Notes: generated from the letters alone by a model not told the origin. Positions 52,783 to 61,618 are shown, numbered from the stretch's first letter. The stretch: DNA of 64,000 bases from Mucilaginibacter empetricola (GCF_024808665.1 NZ_JANUBZ010000003.1:310001-374000), one strand, 5' to 3'. Program-made: numbers and translations.

Positions 52783-53196
52783 ATGGCGAGTATTAACCCT
52801 TATGTGGGCTTTAACGGCGAATGCCGCAAAGCCATGGAATTTTATAAAGAATGTTTAGGCGGCGAGCTTTTTTTTCAAACTGTCGGATCGTCACCAATGG
52901 CCGAACAGTGTCCCTCCGGAATGAAAGACAATATCCTGCATTCTTCCCTCAGCAATGGCTCAATGGTGCTGATGGCCACAGACATGGTGACACCCGACGG
53001 CTATACAAAAGGCAACAACATCAGCCTATCACTCAATTGCAGCAGCGAAGAAGAGATCAATACTTTTTTTACCAAACTTTCGGCAGGGGGCAAAGTTCTT
53101 GATCCTTTAAAAGAACAATTCTGGGGTGCCATTTTTGGCGCGCTTACAGATCAGTTTGGTATAAACTGGATGCTTAATTGCAATAAGAAACCTTAA
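52783..53196 (+). CDS. PhnB-like VOC-superfamily protein
   Basis: The 137-residue protein has two beta-alpha-beta-beta-beta units of the glyoxalase/bleomycin-resistance fold: INPYVGFNGECRKAMEFYKE and then YTKGNNISLSLNCSSEEEIN with AIFGALTDQFGINWMLN. It is of the PhnB-like (DUF) group, usually small dimeric proteins of unknown reaction; strong metal ligands are not obvious. It is a single gene just before the ArsR operon but separated by 143 bases, and has a weak hairpin at its stop. Confidence 0.88.
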   Translation: MASINPYVGFNGECRKAMEFYKECLGGELFFQTVGSSPMAEQCPSGMKDNILHSSLSNGSMVLMATDMVTPDGYTKGNNISLSLNCSSEEEINTFFTKLSAGGKVLDPLKEQFWGAIFGALTDQFGINWMLNCNKKP

Positions 53197-53216
53197 ACTC
53201 TTACCAGGGAGTTTAA
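53193..53216 (+). terminator. Weak hairpin overlapping the VOC gene stop
   Basis: TTAAACTC (53193-53200) and GAGTTTAA (53209-53216) form an 8-bp stem that includes the TAA stop, followed by a pyrimidine-rich stretch. It is only a possible terminator. Confidence 0.4.
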
Positions 53217-53290
53217 CCCTTACTCTTCTTTTAATCAAAATGCAGTAAGTCCGCAAAGGTTTGCTGAAAAAATTTTGAGAAAAAAATTGT

Positions 53291-53339
53291 GAAACCAAAA
53301 CGTTTCATATATATTTGAGCAACCAAAAGGTTACATATA
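53291..53339. promoter_or_regulatory. Two-copy ArsR-type operator
   Basis: Bases 53291-53311 and 53319-53339 are direct repeats that agree at 18 of 21 positions, 28 bases apart. Each holds a dyad: GAAAC-6-GTTTC in the first and AACC-4-GGTT in the second. The second copy ends directly at the ATG of the ArsR gene, so binding would block initiation as well as the promoter. AACC-N4-GGTT agrees with sites of ArsR regulators paired with SRPBCC proteins as I know them; autorepression is inferred. Confidence 0.7.
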
Positions 53340-53672
53340 ATGAGGAGAGATACATTTCAGGCAATAGCAGATCCTACAAGGCGGGAAATTTTGAGTATGA
53401 TAGCCTATCAGTCGCTCAATGTAAACTCCGTCGCCGAAAATTTCGACGTAAGCCGCACCGCCATTTACAAACACATAAAAATACTAACCGAGTGTGGGTT
53501 AATAGTGATGAAGCAGGAGGGTAGGGAACGTTATTGCGAAGCGCGGATGGAGAAATTAACTGAAGTGGCCGATTGGATAGAGCAATACCGGAAATTCTGG
53601 ACAAATAAACTGGATAGCCTGGAGAATTACCTGGAAGAACTACAAGCAAAAAATAAAAAAGATGGAAAGTAG
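53340..53672 (+). CDS. ArsR-family transcriptional regulator
   Basis: The 110-residue winged-helix protein has the SdpR/ArsR layout: FQAIADPTRREILSMIAYQS (helices 1-2), NSVAENFDVSRTAIYKHIKI (recognition helix) and a wing VMKQEGRERYCEARMEKL, then a C-terminal helix with two Trp. No metal-binding cysteines of arsenic/zinc sensors are present, so it likely responds to a small molecule or only to expression level. Its last 11 bases overlap the first SRPBCC gene, so the two are translationally coupled. It probably represses the six-gene operon through the sites just upstream. Confidence 0.92.
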   Translation: MRRDTFQAIADPTRREILSMIAYQSLNVNSVAENFDVSRTAIYKHIKILTECGLIVMKQEGRERYCEARMEKLTEVADWIEQYRKFWTNKLDSLENYLEELQAKNKKDGK

Positions 53673-54177
53673 AAATAATACCGAAGCAGCTCCTGCGCTG
53701 GTAATTAAACGTGTTTTTAACGCCCCACGCGAACTGGTGTTTAAAATGTGGACCGAGGCCGAACATTTAGCCAAATGGTGGGGACCGAAAGGGTTTAATG
53801 TTGAAGTTAGTAAACTGAATGTTGAGCCGGGTGGTGAATTTTTATATTGTATGAAGGGAAACGGGTTTGAAATGTGGGGTAAGTTTGTTTATCTGGAGGT
53901 TGATGCGCCTGAAAAATTAGTATTCATCAATTCGTTTTCAGATAAAGACGGCAATATAACCCGTGCACCATTCAGTGCCACCTGGCCGCTTGAAGTAATG
54001 AATATTTTAACCTTAACCGAGGAAAATGGCGTAACCACATTGGAGTTAAAAGGCGGTCCGCACAACGCAATTGACGAAGAACGCCAAACATTTGAAGCGG
54101 GTATCCCATCAATGAACCAGGGCTTTGGGGGGACGTTTGACCAATTGGATGAATATTTAATCAGTATAAAACAATAA
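53662..54177 (+). CDS. SRPBCC/AHSA1-type ligand-binding protein
   Basis: The 171-residue protein has the START-like helix-grip fold of the AHSA1 group: VIKRVFNAPRELVFKMWTEA, LAKWWGPKGFNVEV and the final long helix MNQGFGGTFDQLDEYL. Such proteins bind hydrophobic ligands and are typical partners of ArsR regulators. ATG 53662 overlaps the ArsR stop (ATGGAAAGTAG). It may supply the signal for the repressor or act on the compound exported by the MATE pump; both are inference. Confidence 0.9.
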   Translation: MESRNNTEAAPALVIKRVFNAPRELVFKMWTEAEHLAKWWGPKGFNVEVSKLNVEPGGEFLYCMKGNGFEMWGKFVYLEVDAPEKLVFINSFSDKDGNITRAPFSATWPLEVMNILTLTEENGVTTLELKGGPHNAIDEERQTFEAGIPSMNQGFGGTFDQLDEYLISIKQ

Positions 54178-54184
54178 ATAAATT

Positions 54185-54634
54185 ATGACTGCAAAAACTA
54201 ACACTGATAATGAATTGATTATTACCCGCCTGTTAAATGCACCTATAGACCTGGTGTGGGAGGTATGGACGGACCCTAAACATATTGCAAATTGGTGGGG
54301 GCCAACGGGCTTTACTACTTCTATACAACATATGGAGGTAAAAGAAGGCGGTGAGTGGGACCTGATAATGCACGGGCCTGACGGCGTTGATTATAAAAAC
54401 AAAAATGTTTTTAGCAAAGTTATTAAGCCCGAATTAATTGTTTTTAATCATGTTACCCCGCCCTTATTTACGACTACCATCACCTTTAAAAAGCAGGGCG
54501 ACCATACAGAACTGACTATGCAAATGGTATTTGACTCGGTTGCAGATTATAGTTTTGCAGTGAACAAACATGGTGCAAAAGCAGGGCAGCAACAAACTAT
54601 TGCAAAGCTTCAAGATTATCTAGAAAATTTATAA
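54185..54634 (+). CDS. SRPBCC/AHSA1-type protein (second copy)
   Basis: The 149-residue paralogue of the preceding gene has IITRLLNAPIDLVWEVWTDP, IANWWGPTGFTTSIQHMEV and a C-terminal helix QQQTIAKLQDYLENL. It starts 7 bases after the first copy ends. The cavity-lining residues differ strongly between the copies, so they may bind different ligands or form a heterodimer. Cytosolic; no enzyme motif is seen. Confidence 0.9.
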   Translation: MTAKTNTDNELIITRLLNAPIDLVWEVWTDPKHIANWWGPTGFTTSIQHMEVKEGGEWDLIMHGPDGVDYKNKNVFSKVIKPELIVFNHVTPPLFTTTITFKKQGDHTELTMQMVFDSVADYSFAVNKHGAKAGQQQTIAKLQDYLENL

Positions 54635-54654
54635 ACCTTAAAATTATTATTATC

Positions 54655-55212
54655 ATGGCAAAAGTATTAGTATCAAACCTTATTTCGCTCGATGGATATA
54701 TTGAAGGACCTAATGGCGAATTTGACTGGCCGGTAGTTGAAGAAGAGTTCTTCAGATATGCAGAATCTATGCTTCAATCGGCAGATGTTCTTTTATTTGG
54801 GCGAAAAACCTACGAAATGATGGCGGCCCATTGGCCTACCGAGCGGGCCATTGCCGATGATCCGGTTATTGCAGGGAAAATGAATGGCTTGCCCAAGATT
54901 GTTTTTTCAACAACCCTAAAAAAAGCCGATTGGCAAAATACCATTTTGATGGGGGAGAATATAGAAGGAGAAATTTTTAAATTAAAGGAAAAACCCGGAA
55001 AAGATATAGTAATATTGGGTAGCGGAAGCATCGTATCGCAGCTTACGCAGGCAAATTTGATTGATGAATACCGGATAATTGTTAACCCGGTAATATTAGG
55101 TGGTGGTAAACCGGAGTTTACGGGACATATAGATAGGAAACACTTAAAACTTACTAACGTAAAACAGTTTAAGTCGGGCGTTGTCATTTTGTATTATCAA
55201 CCAATTAAATAA
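54655..55212 (+). CDS. Dihydrofolate-reductase-like (RibD C-terminal) protein
   Basis: The 185-residue protein has the DHFR/RibD-C fold: VLVSNLISLDGYIEGPNGEF at the start, LFGRKTYEMMAAHWP (NADPH loop), IVFSTTLKKADWQNT, DIVILGSGSIVSQL and a final IVNPVILGGGKPEF. It lacks the residues of true folate-reducing DHFR and belongs to the YyaP/YwjB type, presumed NADPH reductases of unknown substrate. It is the fourth gene of the ArsR operon, 20 bases after the SRPBCC gene. Confidence 0.9.
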   Translation: MAKVLVSNLISLDGYIEGPNGEFDWPVVEEEFFRYAESMLQSADVLLFGRKTYEMMAAHWPTERAIADDPVIAGKMNGLPKIVFSTTLKKADWQNTILMGENIEGEIFKLKEKPGKDIVILGSGSIVSQLTQANLIDEYRIIVNPVILGGGKPEFTGHIDRKHLKLTNVKQFKSGVVILYYQPIK

Positions 55213-55230
55213 ACCAAATAAACAATCACA

Positions 55231-55620
55231 ATGAAAAAAATTAACATCATTTATTGGATTTCTACGGGCTTATTGGCTGCTTTAATGCTATCATCAGCCA
55301 TCCCAAGCATCATGAATACTTCACAATCGGCAGAATTTATGAAGCACTTAGGTTATCCAACTTATTTTGGCGCATATCTGGGCGTAGCTAAATTATTAGG
55401 AGTAATAGCTATACTGGTTCCAGGCTTTCCGAAGATAAGGGAGTGGGCCTATGCTGGTTTTACATTCGACCTTATCAGTGCTGCTTATTCATTCATAGCA
55501 GTCAAAGATCCGCTCAGTGGTTTGGCATTGTTCCCAGTTTTCTTTGCCATATTAATTGTTTCTTACATCTATCATCATAAAAGGCTAAAGGCTTCAGGCG
55601 TAAAGGAGTCGGCTGTATAA
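55231..55620 (+). CDS. DoxX-like membrane protein
   Basis: The 129-residue protein has four hydrophobic helices of the DoxX-like family (IIYWISTGLLAALMLSSAIP, FMKHLGYPTYFGAYLGVAKL, REWAYAGFTFDLISAAYSFI, FPVFFAILIVSYIYHH). It is an inner-membrane protein of the single-unit length, in contrast to the duplicated one at 46673. Small DoxX-like proteins often accompany SRPBCC and DHFR-like genes in ArsR operons; the mechanism is unknown. Confidence 0.88.
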   Translation: MKKINIIYWISTGLLAALMLSSAIPSIMNTSQSAEFMKHLGYPTYFGAYLGVAKLLGVIAILVPGFPKIREWAYAGFTFDLISAAYSFIAVKDPLSGLALFPVFFAILIVSYIYHHKRLKASGVKESAV

Positions 55621-55630
55621 TTGTAAAATT

Positions 55631-57022
55631 TTGAAGGTAAAACGTTTCTTTTCTTTATTCGGCCAGGCGCTTGCCGGCGGCGAACAGGATTACACCGTCG
55701 GCAGCATTCGCCGGGCCGTTTTTCTATTGGCCATTCCCATGATCATGGAAATGATGATGGAGTCGGTATTTGCTGTGGTTGACATATTTTTTGTAGGCAA
55801 GCTAGGTAATGCAGCTGTGGCAACCGTTGGGCTTACCGAGTCGGTATTGAGCATAGTTTACTCCATTGCGGTGGGCTTGAGTATGGCCGCCACGGCACTA
55901 GTTGCCCGGCGCGTAGGCGAAAAAAACCTGCCCGAAGCGGCTCATGCAGGTATGCAGGCTATTCTTTTTTCGGTATTACTTTCTGTTGTTATTTCAATAA
56001 CAGGGGTTTACTATGCGGGTTCAATTTTACGTGCTATGGGCGCGAATGAACAAATGATAGCCGAGAATATCCGTTACACACAAATTATGTATGGGGGAAA
56101 TGTTGTAATCATGCTGCTTTTTCTCATCAATGGAATATTTCGGGGAGCCGGCGATGCGAGTATTGCTATGCGTAGTTTGTGGATAGGTAATATCTCCAAT
56201 ATTATATTATGCCCGTTGTTGATTTATGGTTTCGGTCCCATCCCGGCCCTTGGTTTAAAAGGGGCCGCTATTGCTACAACAGTAGGCAGGGGAATTGGCG
56301 TACTGTATCAATTATACCGTTTGTTTATTCGCCGGGGATTACTTCATTTCTATATTCATCAATTAAGGCCTCATAAGGAATTGCTGACGCAGATTGTGAA
56401 AATTGGTAGCACTGGTACAATTCAATTTCTGGTGAGCTCGGCAAGCTGGATTTTTTTAGCAAGGCTGATGGCTGGTTTTCACGAGGCGGCTATGGCTGGT
56501 TACCAGATAGCTATCCGTTTGCTTATTTTCTTCCTGCTGCCCGCCTGGGGACTCAGTAATGCCGCGGCCACTTTAACAGGGCAAAACCTGGGTGCCGGCA
56601 AGCCCGACCGTGCCGAAAAAAGCGTTTGGATAACAACAGGCTATATCATCATATTTATGCTGTCGGTAAGTTTGTTTTTCTACCTTTTTGGCTCGCCGAT
56701 AGTCAATTTTATGAATAGCGATATACAGGCCAGGCATTTTGCTTTACAAACCCTCCGTATTGTTAGTTTGGGGTACGTGTTTTTTGGTATCAGTATGGCT
56801 ATGCTTAATGCTTTTAATGGCGCTGGGGATACCCGTACACCAACATATGTTAACCTTGTGGCATTCTGGCTGTTTCAAATTCCGTTAGCTTGGTTTTTAA
56901 GTCAGTATTATATCAAGGAGCCCAAAGGTATCTTTATTGCAATTTTGATTTCACAGCTAGTATCGGCGGCTTTAAGCTATTATCTGTTTAAAAAGGGGAC
57001 GTGGAAAAAGGTGAAGATATAA
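55631..57022 (+). CDS. MATE-family efflux transporter
   Basis: The 463-residue antiporter has 12 helices in two halves. SIRRAVFLLAIPMIMEMMME with VDIFFVGKLGNAAVATVGL opens the first bundle and TGTIQFLVSSASWIFLARLM the second, with LFLINGIFRGAGDASIAMRS and MLNAFNGAGDTRTPTYVNLV as the repeated family loops. It exports drugs or metabolites with Na+ or H+. The start is TTG 55631, 10 bases after the DoxX-like gene; the N-terminus KVKRFFSLFGQALAGGEQDY is the normal family beginning and no suitable ATG exists before residue 36. It is the last gene of the ArsR operon, 12 bases from a convergent gene. Confidence 0.92.
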   Translation: MKVKRFFSLFGQALAGGEQDYTVGSIRRAVFLLAIPMIMEMMMESVFAVVDIFFVGKLGNAAVATVGLTESVLSIVYSIAVGLSMAATALVARRVGEKNLPEAAHAGMQAILFSVLLSVVISITGVYYAGSILRAMGANEQMIAENIRYTQIMYGGNVVIMLLFLINGIFRGAGDASIAMRSLWIGNISNIILCPLLIYGFGPIPALGLKGAAIATTVGRGIGVLYQLYRLFIRRGLLHFYIHQLRPHKELLTQIVKIGSTGTIQFLVSSASWIFLARLMAGFHEAAMAGYQIAIRLLIFFLLPAWGLSNAAATLTGQNLGAGKPDRAEKSVWITTGYIIIFMLSVSLFFYLFGSPIVNFMNSDIQARHFALQTLRIVSLGYVFFGISMAMLNAFNGAGDTRTPTYVNLVAFWLFQIPLAWFLSQYYIKEPKGIFIAILISQLVSAALSYYLFKKGTWKKVKI

Positions 57023-57034
57023 GACGGTTTATAA

Positions 57035-57649
57035 TCATTCAGACACCTTTATCTTAATTACTAATTTTTTAACCACATCATACCCATCTACCTTAATGCT
57101 GGGTCGATGTGCATCCTGCGGAAAAAAAAGATAAAATGTGCCGGGTTCAGCAATATAAAATTGTCCGTCGGCAGTATAATTGGCGGCATCTGCTTTTTCG
57201 TTGTAGGGTTTAATAACGGTAGCAGTAGAAACAGCAGCAACGCCGATTTTCTCCTTGCCCTTAATCACATACTGCAAATCGATGTATTTACGGTGCGATT
57301 CCCATGCCGTTTTATCAAAATCTTTTGAGGGTGCTTCGGTAATGCTCGCAAAGGCATTATCACCATCAATTGGATATTTGCCCGGCTTAAGCATGGTAAA
57401 ATCACTATCCCTTAAAAACGCAAATACCTTAAGCCATAAAGCTTTGTTCTTACTGTACTGACGTGCAAATTCTACTTTATTAACTGCTGCATAAACATTT
57501 AGCTTACTTCCATTTTTCCATTCTTTTTTGTGCAGCCATTTCGTGGCGCTTTTCTCAGTCCAACTGGTATCCTGTGCTGTAGCAATTGCTGTCAGAAATA
57601 AAAAGGTTAAAAGCAATAGTGCTTTTTTATGGGTCGATAATGTTTTCAT
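57035..57649 (-). CDS. Exported YhcH/YjgK/YiaL-family (cupin-like) protein
   Basis: The 204-residue product has a Sec signal peptide (about 1-26, ending AIATAQ), a basic helical linker and then a YhcH-type double-stranded beta-helix (about 80-204). The markers are GKYPIDGDNAFASITEAPS, ESHRKYIDLQYVIKGKEKIG and FYLFFPQDAHRPSI, including the His/Glu/His metal site of the family. Ordinary members are about 150 residues and cytosolic, acting on sialic acid or aldose anomers. Export here points to a periplasmic sugar substrate, in line with the neighbouring DUF1080 and Gfo/Idh/MocA genes, from which it is divergent. Confidence 0.85.
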   Translation of the reverse strand: MKTLSTHKKALLLLTFLFLTAIATAQDTSWTEKSATKWLHKKEWKNGSKLNVYAAVNKVEFARQYSKNKALWLKVFAFLRDSDFTMLKPGKYPIDGDNAFASITEAPSKDFDKTAWESHRKYIDLQYVIKGKEKIGVAAVSTATVIKPYNEKADAANYTADGQFYIAEPGTFYLFFPQDAHRPSIKVDGYDVVKKLVIKIKVSE

Positions 57650-57812
57650 GATACTTATTATCCGGTTTAACTGGCGCGTAAAATTGATGCCAATGTAAAG
57701 ACTATTTTACCTTTTTTAATGATGTTATGTATTAACTTTGATAGAAAGCAGCAAATGAGCAAAGACGGATAACCTGTATCTGCTGACTAATTTGCCATAA
57801 CCAATTATAAAA

Positions 57813-59144
57813 ATGATTAATCGTAGAAAGTTTATTCATGCCGCTTCGGTGGCGGGGACAAGTTTTGTGCTTGCTCCTCAATTAGGTAAAGCCGCTGGTT
57901 TATTCAGCGGGTCGCCCAATGAAAAGGTTGTTATTGGGATGATGGGAACCCATAGCAGAGGGCTATATCTCGCTCAAAACTTTGCCAAGTTACCCAATGC
58001 CGAAATTGGTTATATATGCGATGTGGATGCCAACGTGGTTGCCAGCACCATTGCTGATATTTATAAGCGCACTGGTAAGAAACCCGAAGGATTTACTGAT
58101 ATCCGCAAGCTGCTTGAAAAGAAAGATATTGATGCCATTGTAATTGCAGCGCCCGATCATTGGCATGCCCCGGCCACTATAATGGCCTGCCAGGCGGGCA
58201 AACACGTGTACGTTGAAAAGCCTTGTAGTCATAACCCGCATGAGGGAGAGCTGGCAGTTGCTGCTTCAAAAAAATATAACCGTTTGGTGCAAATGGGCAG
58301 CCAGCGCCGCTCGTTCAACAATGTGCAGGGAATGGTAAAAGAACTGCACGATGGTGTTATTGGGCGCACATATTATGCTAAAGGCTGGTACAGTAATCAC
58401 AGGGCAAGTATTGGTATAGGCAAAGAGGTTGCGGTACCTGCCAATCTTGATTATGAACTTTGGCAGGGGCCGGCGCCGCGAATGCCTTATAAGGACAATT
58501 TGATTCATTATAACTGGCACTGGTTTTGGAACTGGGGTACAGGTGAAGCATTGAATAATGGAACGCATGAACTTGATGTAATAAGATGGGGTTTAGGCGT
58601 CGATTTCCCCAACAAGGTAGTTTCTACCGGTGGGCGTTTTCATTTTAAGGATGATTGGCAAACGCCGGATACCCAAAACATTTTGTACAATTTTCCAAAT
58701 GATACCGCAGCTGAGTGGGAAGGGCGCAGTTGTAACGGTTACAATACCGAAGGCCTGGCCCGGGGCGTAATTTTTTATGGCGATAAAGGCACTGTATTTT
58801 ACCAGGGAGGGAACGGCTATACTGTTTATGACAGCGATAATAAATTTGTAAAAGAAGTAAAGGACGATACCGTTGTTGATGCCACTAATAAAGTGAGCCC
58901 GACAGAAGCGCTAGACGGTTTGCATATGAAAAACTTTGTTGACTCTGTACGCGGCATAACTCAGCTTAACTGCCCCATTGAAACTGGATTTAAATCAACC
59001 TTGTTGCCTCAATTGGGTAATATATCCTATCGGATGGATAGGCTGCTTCATATAGACCCAACTAACGGCCATATTTTGAACGATCCGGAAGCAATGAAGC
59101 TTTGGAGTCGTACCTATCAACCGGGCTGGGAACCCAAAGTTTAA
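57813..59144 (+). CDS. Tat-exported Gfo/Idh/MocA oxidoreductase
   Basis: The 443-residue product has a twin-arginine signal (NRRKFIHAASVAGTSFVLA) and a Rossmann domain (VIGMMGTHSRGLYLAQNFAK, then CDVDANVV). The EKP motif is intact (VYVEKPCSHNP), and the substrate domain shows HYNWHWFWNWGTGEALNNGT with HELDVIRWGL. It is related to but distinct from the exported enzyme at 23884. It likely carries bound NAD(P) and oxidises or reduces a sugar in the periplasm. The double DUF1080 gene starts 33 bases downstream, so the pair looks like an oxidation-plus-cleavage module. Confidence 0.9.
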   Translation: MINRRKFIHAASVAGTSFVLAPQLGKAAGLFSGSPNEKVVIGMMGTHSRGLYLAQNFAKLPNAEIGYICDVDANVVASTIADIYKRTGKKPEGFTDIRKLLEKKDIDAIVIAAPDHWHAPATIMACQAGKHVYVEKPCSHNPHEGELAVAASKKYNRLVQMGSQRRSFNNVQGMVKELHDGVIGRTYYAKGWYSNHRASIGIGKEVAVPANLDYELWQGPAPRMPYKDNLIHYNWHWFWNWGTGEALNNGTHELDVIRWGLGVDFPNKVVSTGGRFHFKDDWQTPDTQNILYNFPNDTAAEWEGRSCNGYNTEGLARGVIFYGDKGTVFYQGGNGYTVYDSDNKFVKEVKDDTVVDATNKVSPTEALDGLHMKNFVDSVRGITQLNCPIETGFKSTLLPQLGNISYRMDRLLHIDPTNGHILNDPEAMKLWSRTYQPGWEPKV

Positions 59145-59177
59145 TTTTAATATCAATCATTATATCTACAGGTAATT

Positions 59178-60554
59178 ATGAAAAAAAATAGCTTAAATAT
59201 TGTGTTAATGCTGATGTTAGTGTTGTTCATCGCGCCAAAAAATAGTGAAGCACAAAGCAGCCCGGGTTTATTTGATGGTAAAACATTAAAAGGCTGGAAA
59301 CGGTTGGCCGGCACTGCTGAATACAAAGTTGAAAATGGTGTCATTGTAGGCACTTCTGTTTCAAACTCGGGCAATACTTTTTTGGTAACCGAAAAGGAAT
59401 ATGGCGATTTTATATTGGAGATGGATGTTAAAATTGAAAGCCCGCTGAGTAATTCGGGCATCCAGGTGCGCAGTCATTTTGATCCCACCGGAAATAACGG
59501 AAAAGGAAAAGTTTATGGCAGGCAGTTTGAGATTGATCCGTCGGACAGAAAATGGTCGGGCGGCGTTTATGACGAGGGTAGAAGAGACTGGATTTACCCG
59601 GTTGATTTGAATGCAAAAGCCAAAGATGCTTTTAAAGTTGGGGTATACAATCATATCCGTATGGAGTGTATAGGAAACGAAATGCGCACCTGGATAAACG
59701 GAACTGCTGTTGCCGATGTGGTGGATACTGTAGATAGCAAAGGATTTATTGGTTTGCAGGTGCACGCCGTAAATAACACCGATGCTGTGGGCAAAAAAGT
59801 ATACTTTAAAAATCTGCATATTCAGACTGAAAACCTGGTGCAAAAGCCTTTCCCAAAAGATATTTATGTGATAAACTATACTACTAATAGCCTATCACCC
59901 GGCGAAATAGCTAATGGCTGGAAATTATTATATGACGGACATACCACCAACGGATGGCGCGGCGCTACTTTAACCGCGTTTCCGGCTAAAGGCTGGTTAT
60001 ATGCCGATGGCACCATGCACGTATTGGCATCAGAAGGTAAGGAGGAATCAGGTGGCGGCGATATCGTTACGGACAGCCTGTACAGAGCTTTTGATCTGTC
60101 TTTTGAATTTAAGATCACTCCGGGTGCCAACAGCGGAGTTAAATATTTTGTTACCCTGTCAGAAGTTACCAAAGGCTCAGCCATTGGGCTGGAATACCAG
60201 GTGCTGGATGACAAATTGCATCCCGACGCCAAACTGGGGCGTAATGGCGATCGTACATTAGCTTCATTGTATGACCTTATCCCGGCTAAAAAACAAGAGC
60301 GTTTTGTACATCCCATTGGCGCGTGGAATACCGGGCGTATTGTGGTTTATCCCAATAACCATGTGGAGCACTACTTGAACGGTGTAAAAGTGCTGGAATA
60401 TGAACGCGGATCAAAAGAATTCCGCGATCTGGTGGCCATCAGCAAATACGTGATATGGAAAAACTTCGGCGAAGCCAAAGAAGGACACCTGTTATTGCAG
60501 GATCATGGCAATGAAGCCTGGTACAGAAACATTAAGGTGCGCCGGTTAGACTAA
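59178..60554 (+). CDS. Two-domain DUF1080 / 3-keto-disaccharide hydrolase family protein
   Basis: The 458-residue protein has a signal peptide (about 1-26, ending SEAQ) and two DUF1080 sandwiches. The first (about 28-215) has LFDGKTLKGWKRLAG, FILEMDVKIESPLSNSGIQV and GRQFEIDPSD. The second (about 245-457) has LLYDGHTTNGWRGATL, LSFEFKITPGANSGVKYFV and GLEYQVLDDKLH, closing with WYRNIKVRRLD. Both keep the NSG and the E-[FY]-Q/E strand motifs seen in active families, so both may be catalytic. It should cleave keto-glycosides made by the preceding oxidoreductase. Confidence 0.9.
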   Translation: MKKNSLNIVLMLMLVLFIAPKNSEAQSSPGLFDGKTLKGWKRLAGTAEYKVENGVIVGTSVSNSGNTFLVTEKEYGDFILEMDVKIESPLSNSGIQVRSHFDPTGNNGKGKVYGRQFEIDPSDRKWSGGVYDEGRRDWIYPVDLNAKAKDAFKVGVYNHIRMECIGNEMRTWINGTAVADVVDTVDSKGFIGLQVHAVNNTDAVGKKVYFKNLHIQTENLVQKPFPKDIYVINYTTNSLSPGEIANGWKLLYDGHTTNGWRGATLTAFPAKGWLYADGTMHVLASEGKEESGGGDIVTDSLYRAFDLSFEFKITPGANSGVKYFVTLSEVTKGSAIGLEYQVLDDKLHPDAKLGRNGDRTLASLYDLIPAKKQERFVHPIGAWNTGRIVVYPNNHVEHYLNGVKVLEYERGSKEFRDLVAISKYVIWKNFGEAKEGHLLLQDHGNEAWYRNIKVRRLD

Positions 60555-60594
60555 GATTTGTATGATGGAAGGATCATAAGAATGTTCAATGCAT

Positions 60595-61608
60595 TTAAAC
60601 AATCTCGTCCTTTTTCTGAAAGCTGTAATACAAATAAAATAACGACGGAAGAATAATAAAACTGCCAATAAAAAGCCCCCAGCCTAAAGCATCAATAGTT
60701 TTGACTGGGGCGTGCAGGGTCAATAATGAAAGGTTTTGCCCGTTTTTCGTCATTATGAAGTAGGGGAAGTGCATATAACCAACGGCTAATAATATCATGG
60801 TAACCTGGTAAGCGGCAAACACCCTGATAATTTTCCGCTTGCCTTTATAAATCATTACCCAAAGTATAAGTAGTGATATTGAAGCTGTGATAACTGCGAT
60901 TAAACTTATCGGATTGCCGAAAATAAAATAGGCCAGGCGTACTTTCTCTATCCCGGCTGTTATAAACACAAAGCCACCAAAAATGACGGCCAGTATATTC
61001 ATCAGCTTAGCCTTCCTGATAAAACGGAGTACATCTTTATCATTATCAGCTTCGCCTATCAGGTAAATAGCTGCCAGGTATCCGCTTAATGCAACGGTGA
61101 AGAGCCCAACCGAGATGGAAAACAGGTTAAACCATCCATAAATATAAGCTGATAGAAAATCTGTAGCATTTAGGTCTATTTGTCGGGAAATGGCACTTCC
61201 TGCAATTATCCCTAAAAACAAAGGGGTTATAAAACTGGAGTATACAAATATGCGGTTATAAAAGCTCTGCGTTTTTTTACCTTTAATTGCATCATAATTT
61301 CTGAATGCAAAAGCCGTTCCCCGAGCGGTGATGCCTAAAAGCATAATAAGCAAAGGGATATGCAGATAGGTACACATATCACTGTAAATTACAGGGAAAC
61401 CAACAAACATAATTACCACAGCAATAATTAACCACATGTGATTGGCCTCCCAAACCGGGCCGATAGCCTGGTAACTGGTATGGCGGGTGCGTGATTTATT
61501 ATCTTCGGAAGTGAAAAGTTCAATTATTCCGGCGCCAAAATCGGCTCCGCCCAAAAGAAAATAAAGTACAATAGCTAAAAACAAAAAGAAGATTACTACA
61601 TACAACAT
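60595..61608 (-). CDS. cydB: Cytochrome bd oxidase subunit II
   Basis: The 337-residue inner-membrane subunit has eight or nine helices, the N-terminal LLGGADFGAGIIELF and the loop GPVWEANHMWLIIAVVIMF that mark CydB. It stabilises the heme-bearing subunit I in the quinol oxidase that reduces oxygen to water at low oxygen tension. It follows cydA with a 10-base gap on the minus strand. No cydX or cydDC genes are in the window. Confidence 0.95.
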   Translation of the reverse strand: MLYVVIFFLFLAIVLYFLLGGADFGAGIIELFTSEDNKSRTRHTSYQAIGPVWEANHMWLIIAVVIMFVGFPVIYSDMCTYLHIPLLIMLLGITARGTAFAFRNYDAIKGKKTQSFYNRIFVYSSFITPLFLGIIAGSAISRQIDLNATDFLSAYIYGWFNLFSISVGLFTVALSGYLAAIYLIGEADNDKDVLRFIRKAKLMNILAVIFGGFVFITAGIEKVRLAYFIFGNPISLIAVITASISLLILWVMIYKGKRKIIRVFAAYQVTMILLAVGYMHFPYFIMTKNGQNLSLLTLHAPVKTIDALGWGLFIGSFIILPSLFYLYYSFQKKDEIV

Positions 61609-61618
61609 AAGCTATAAT

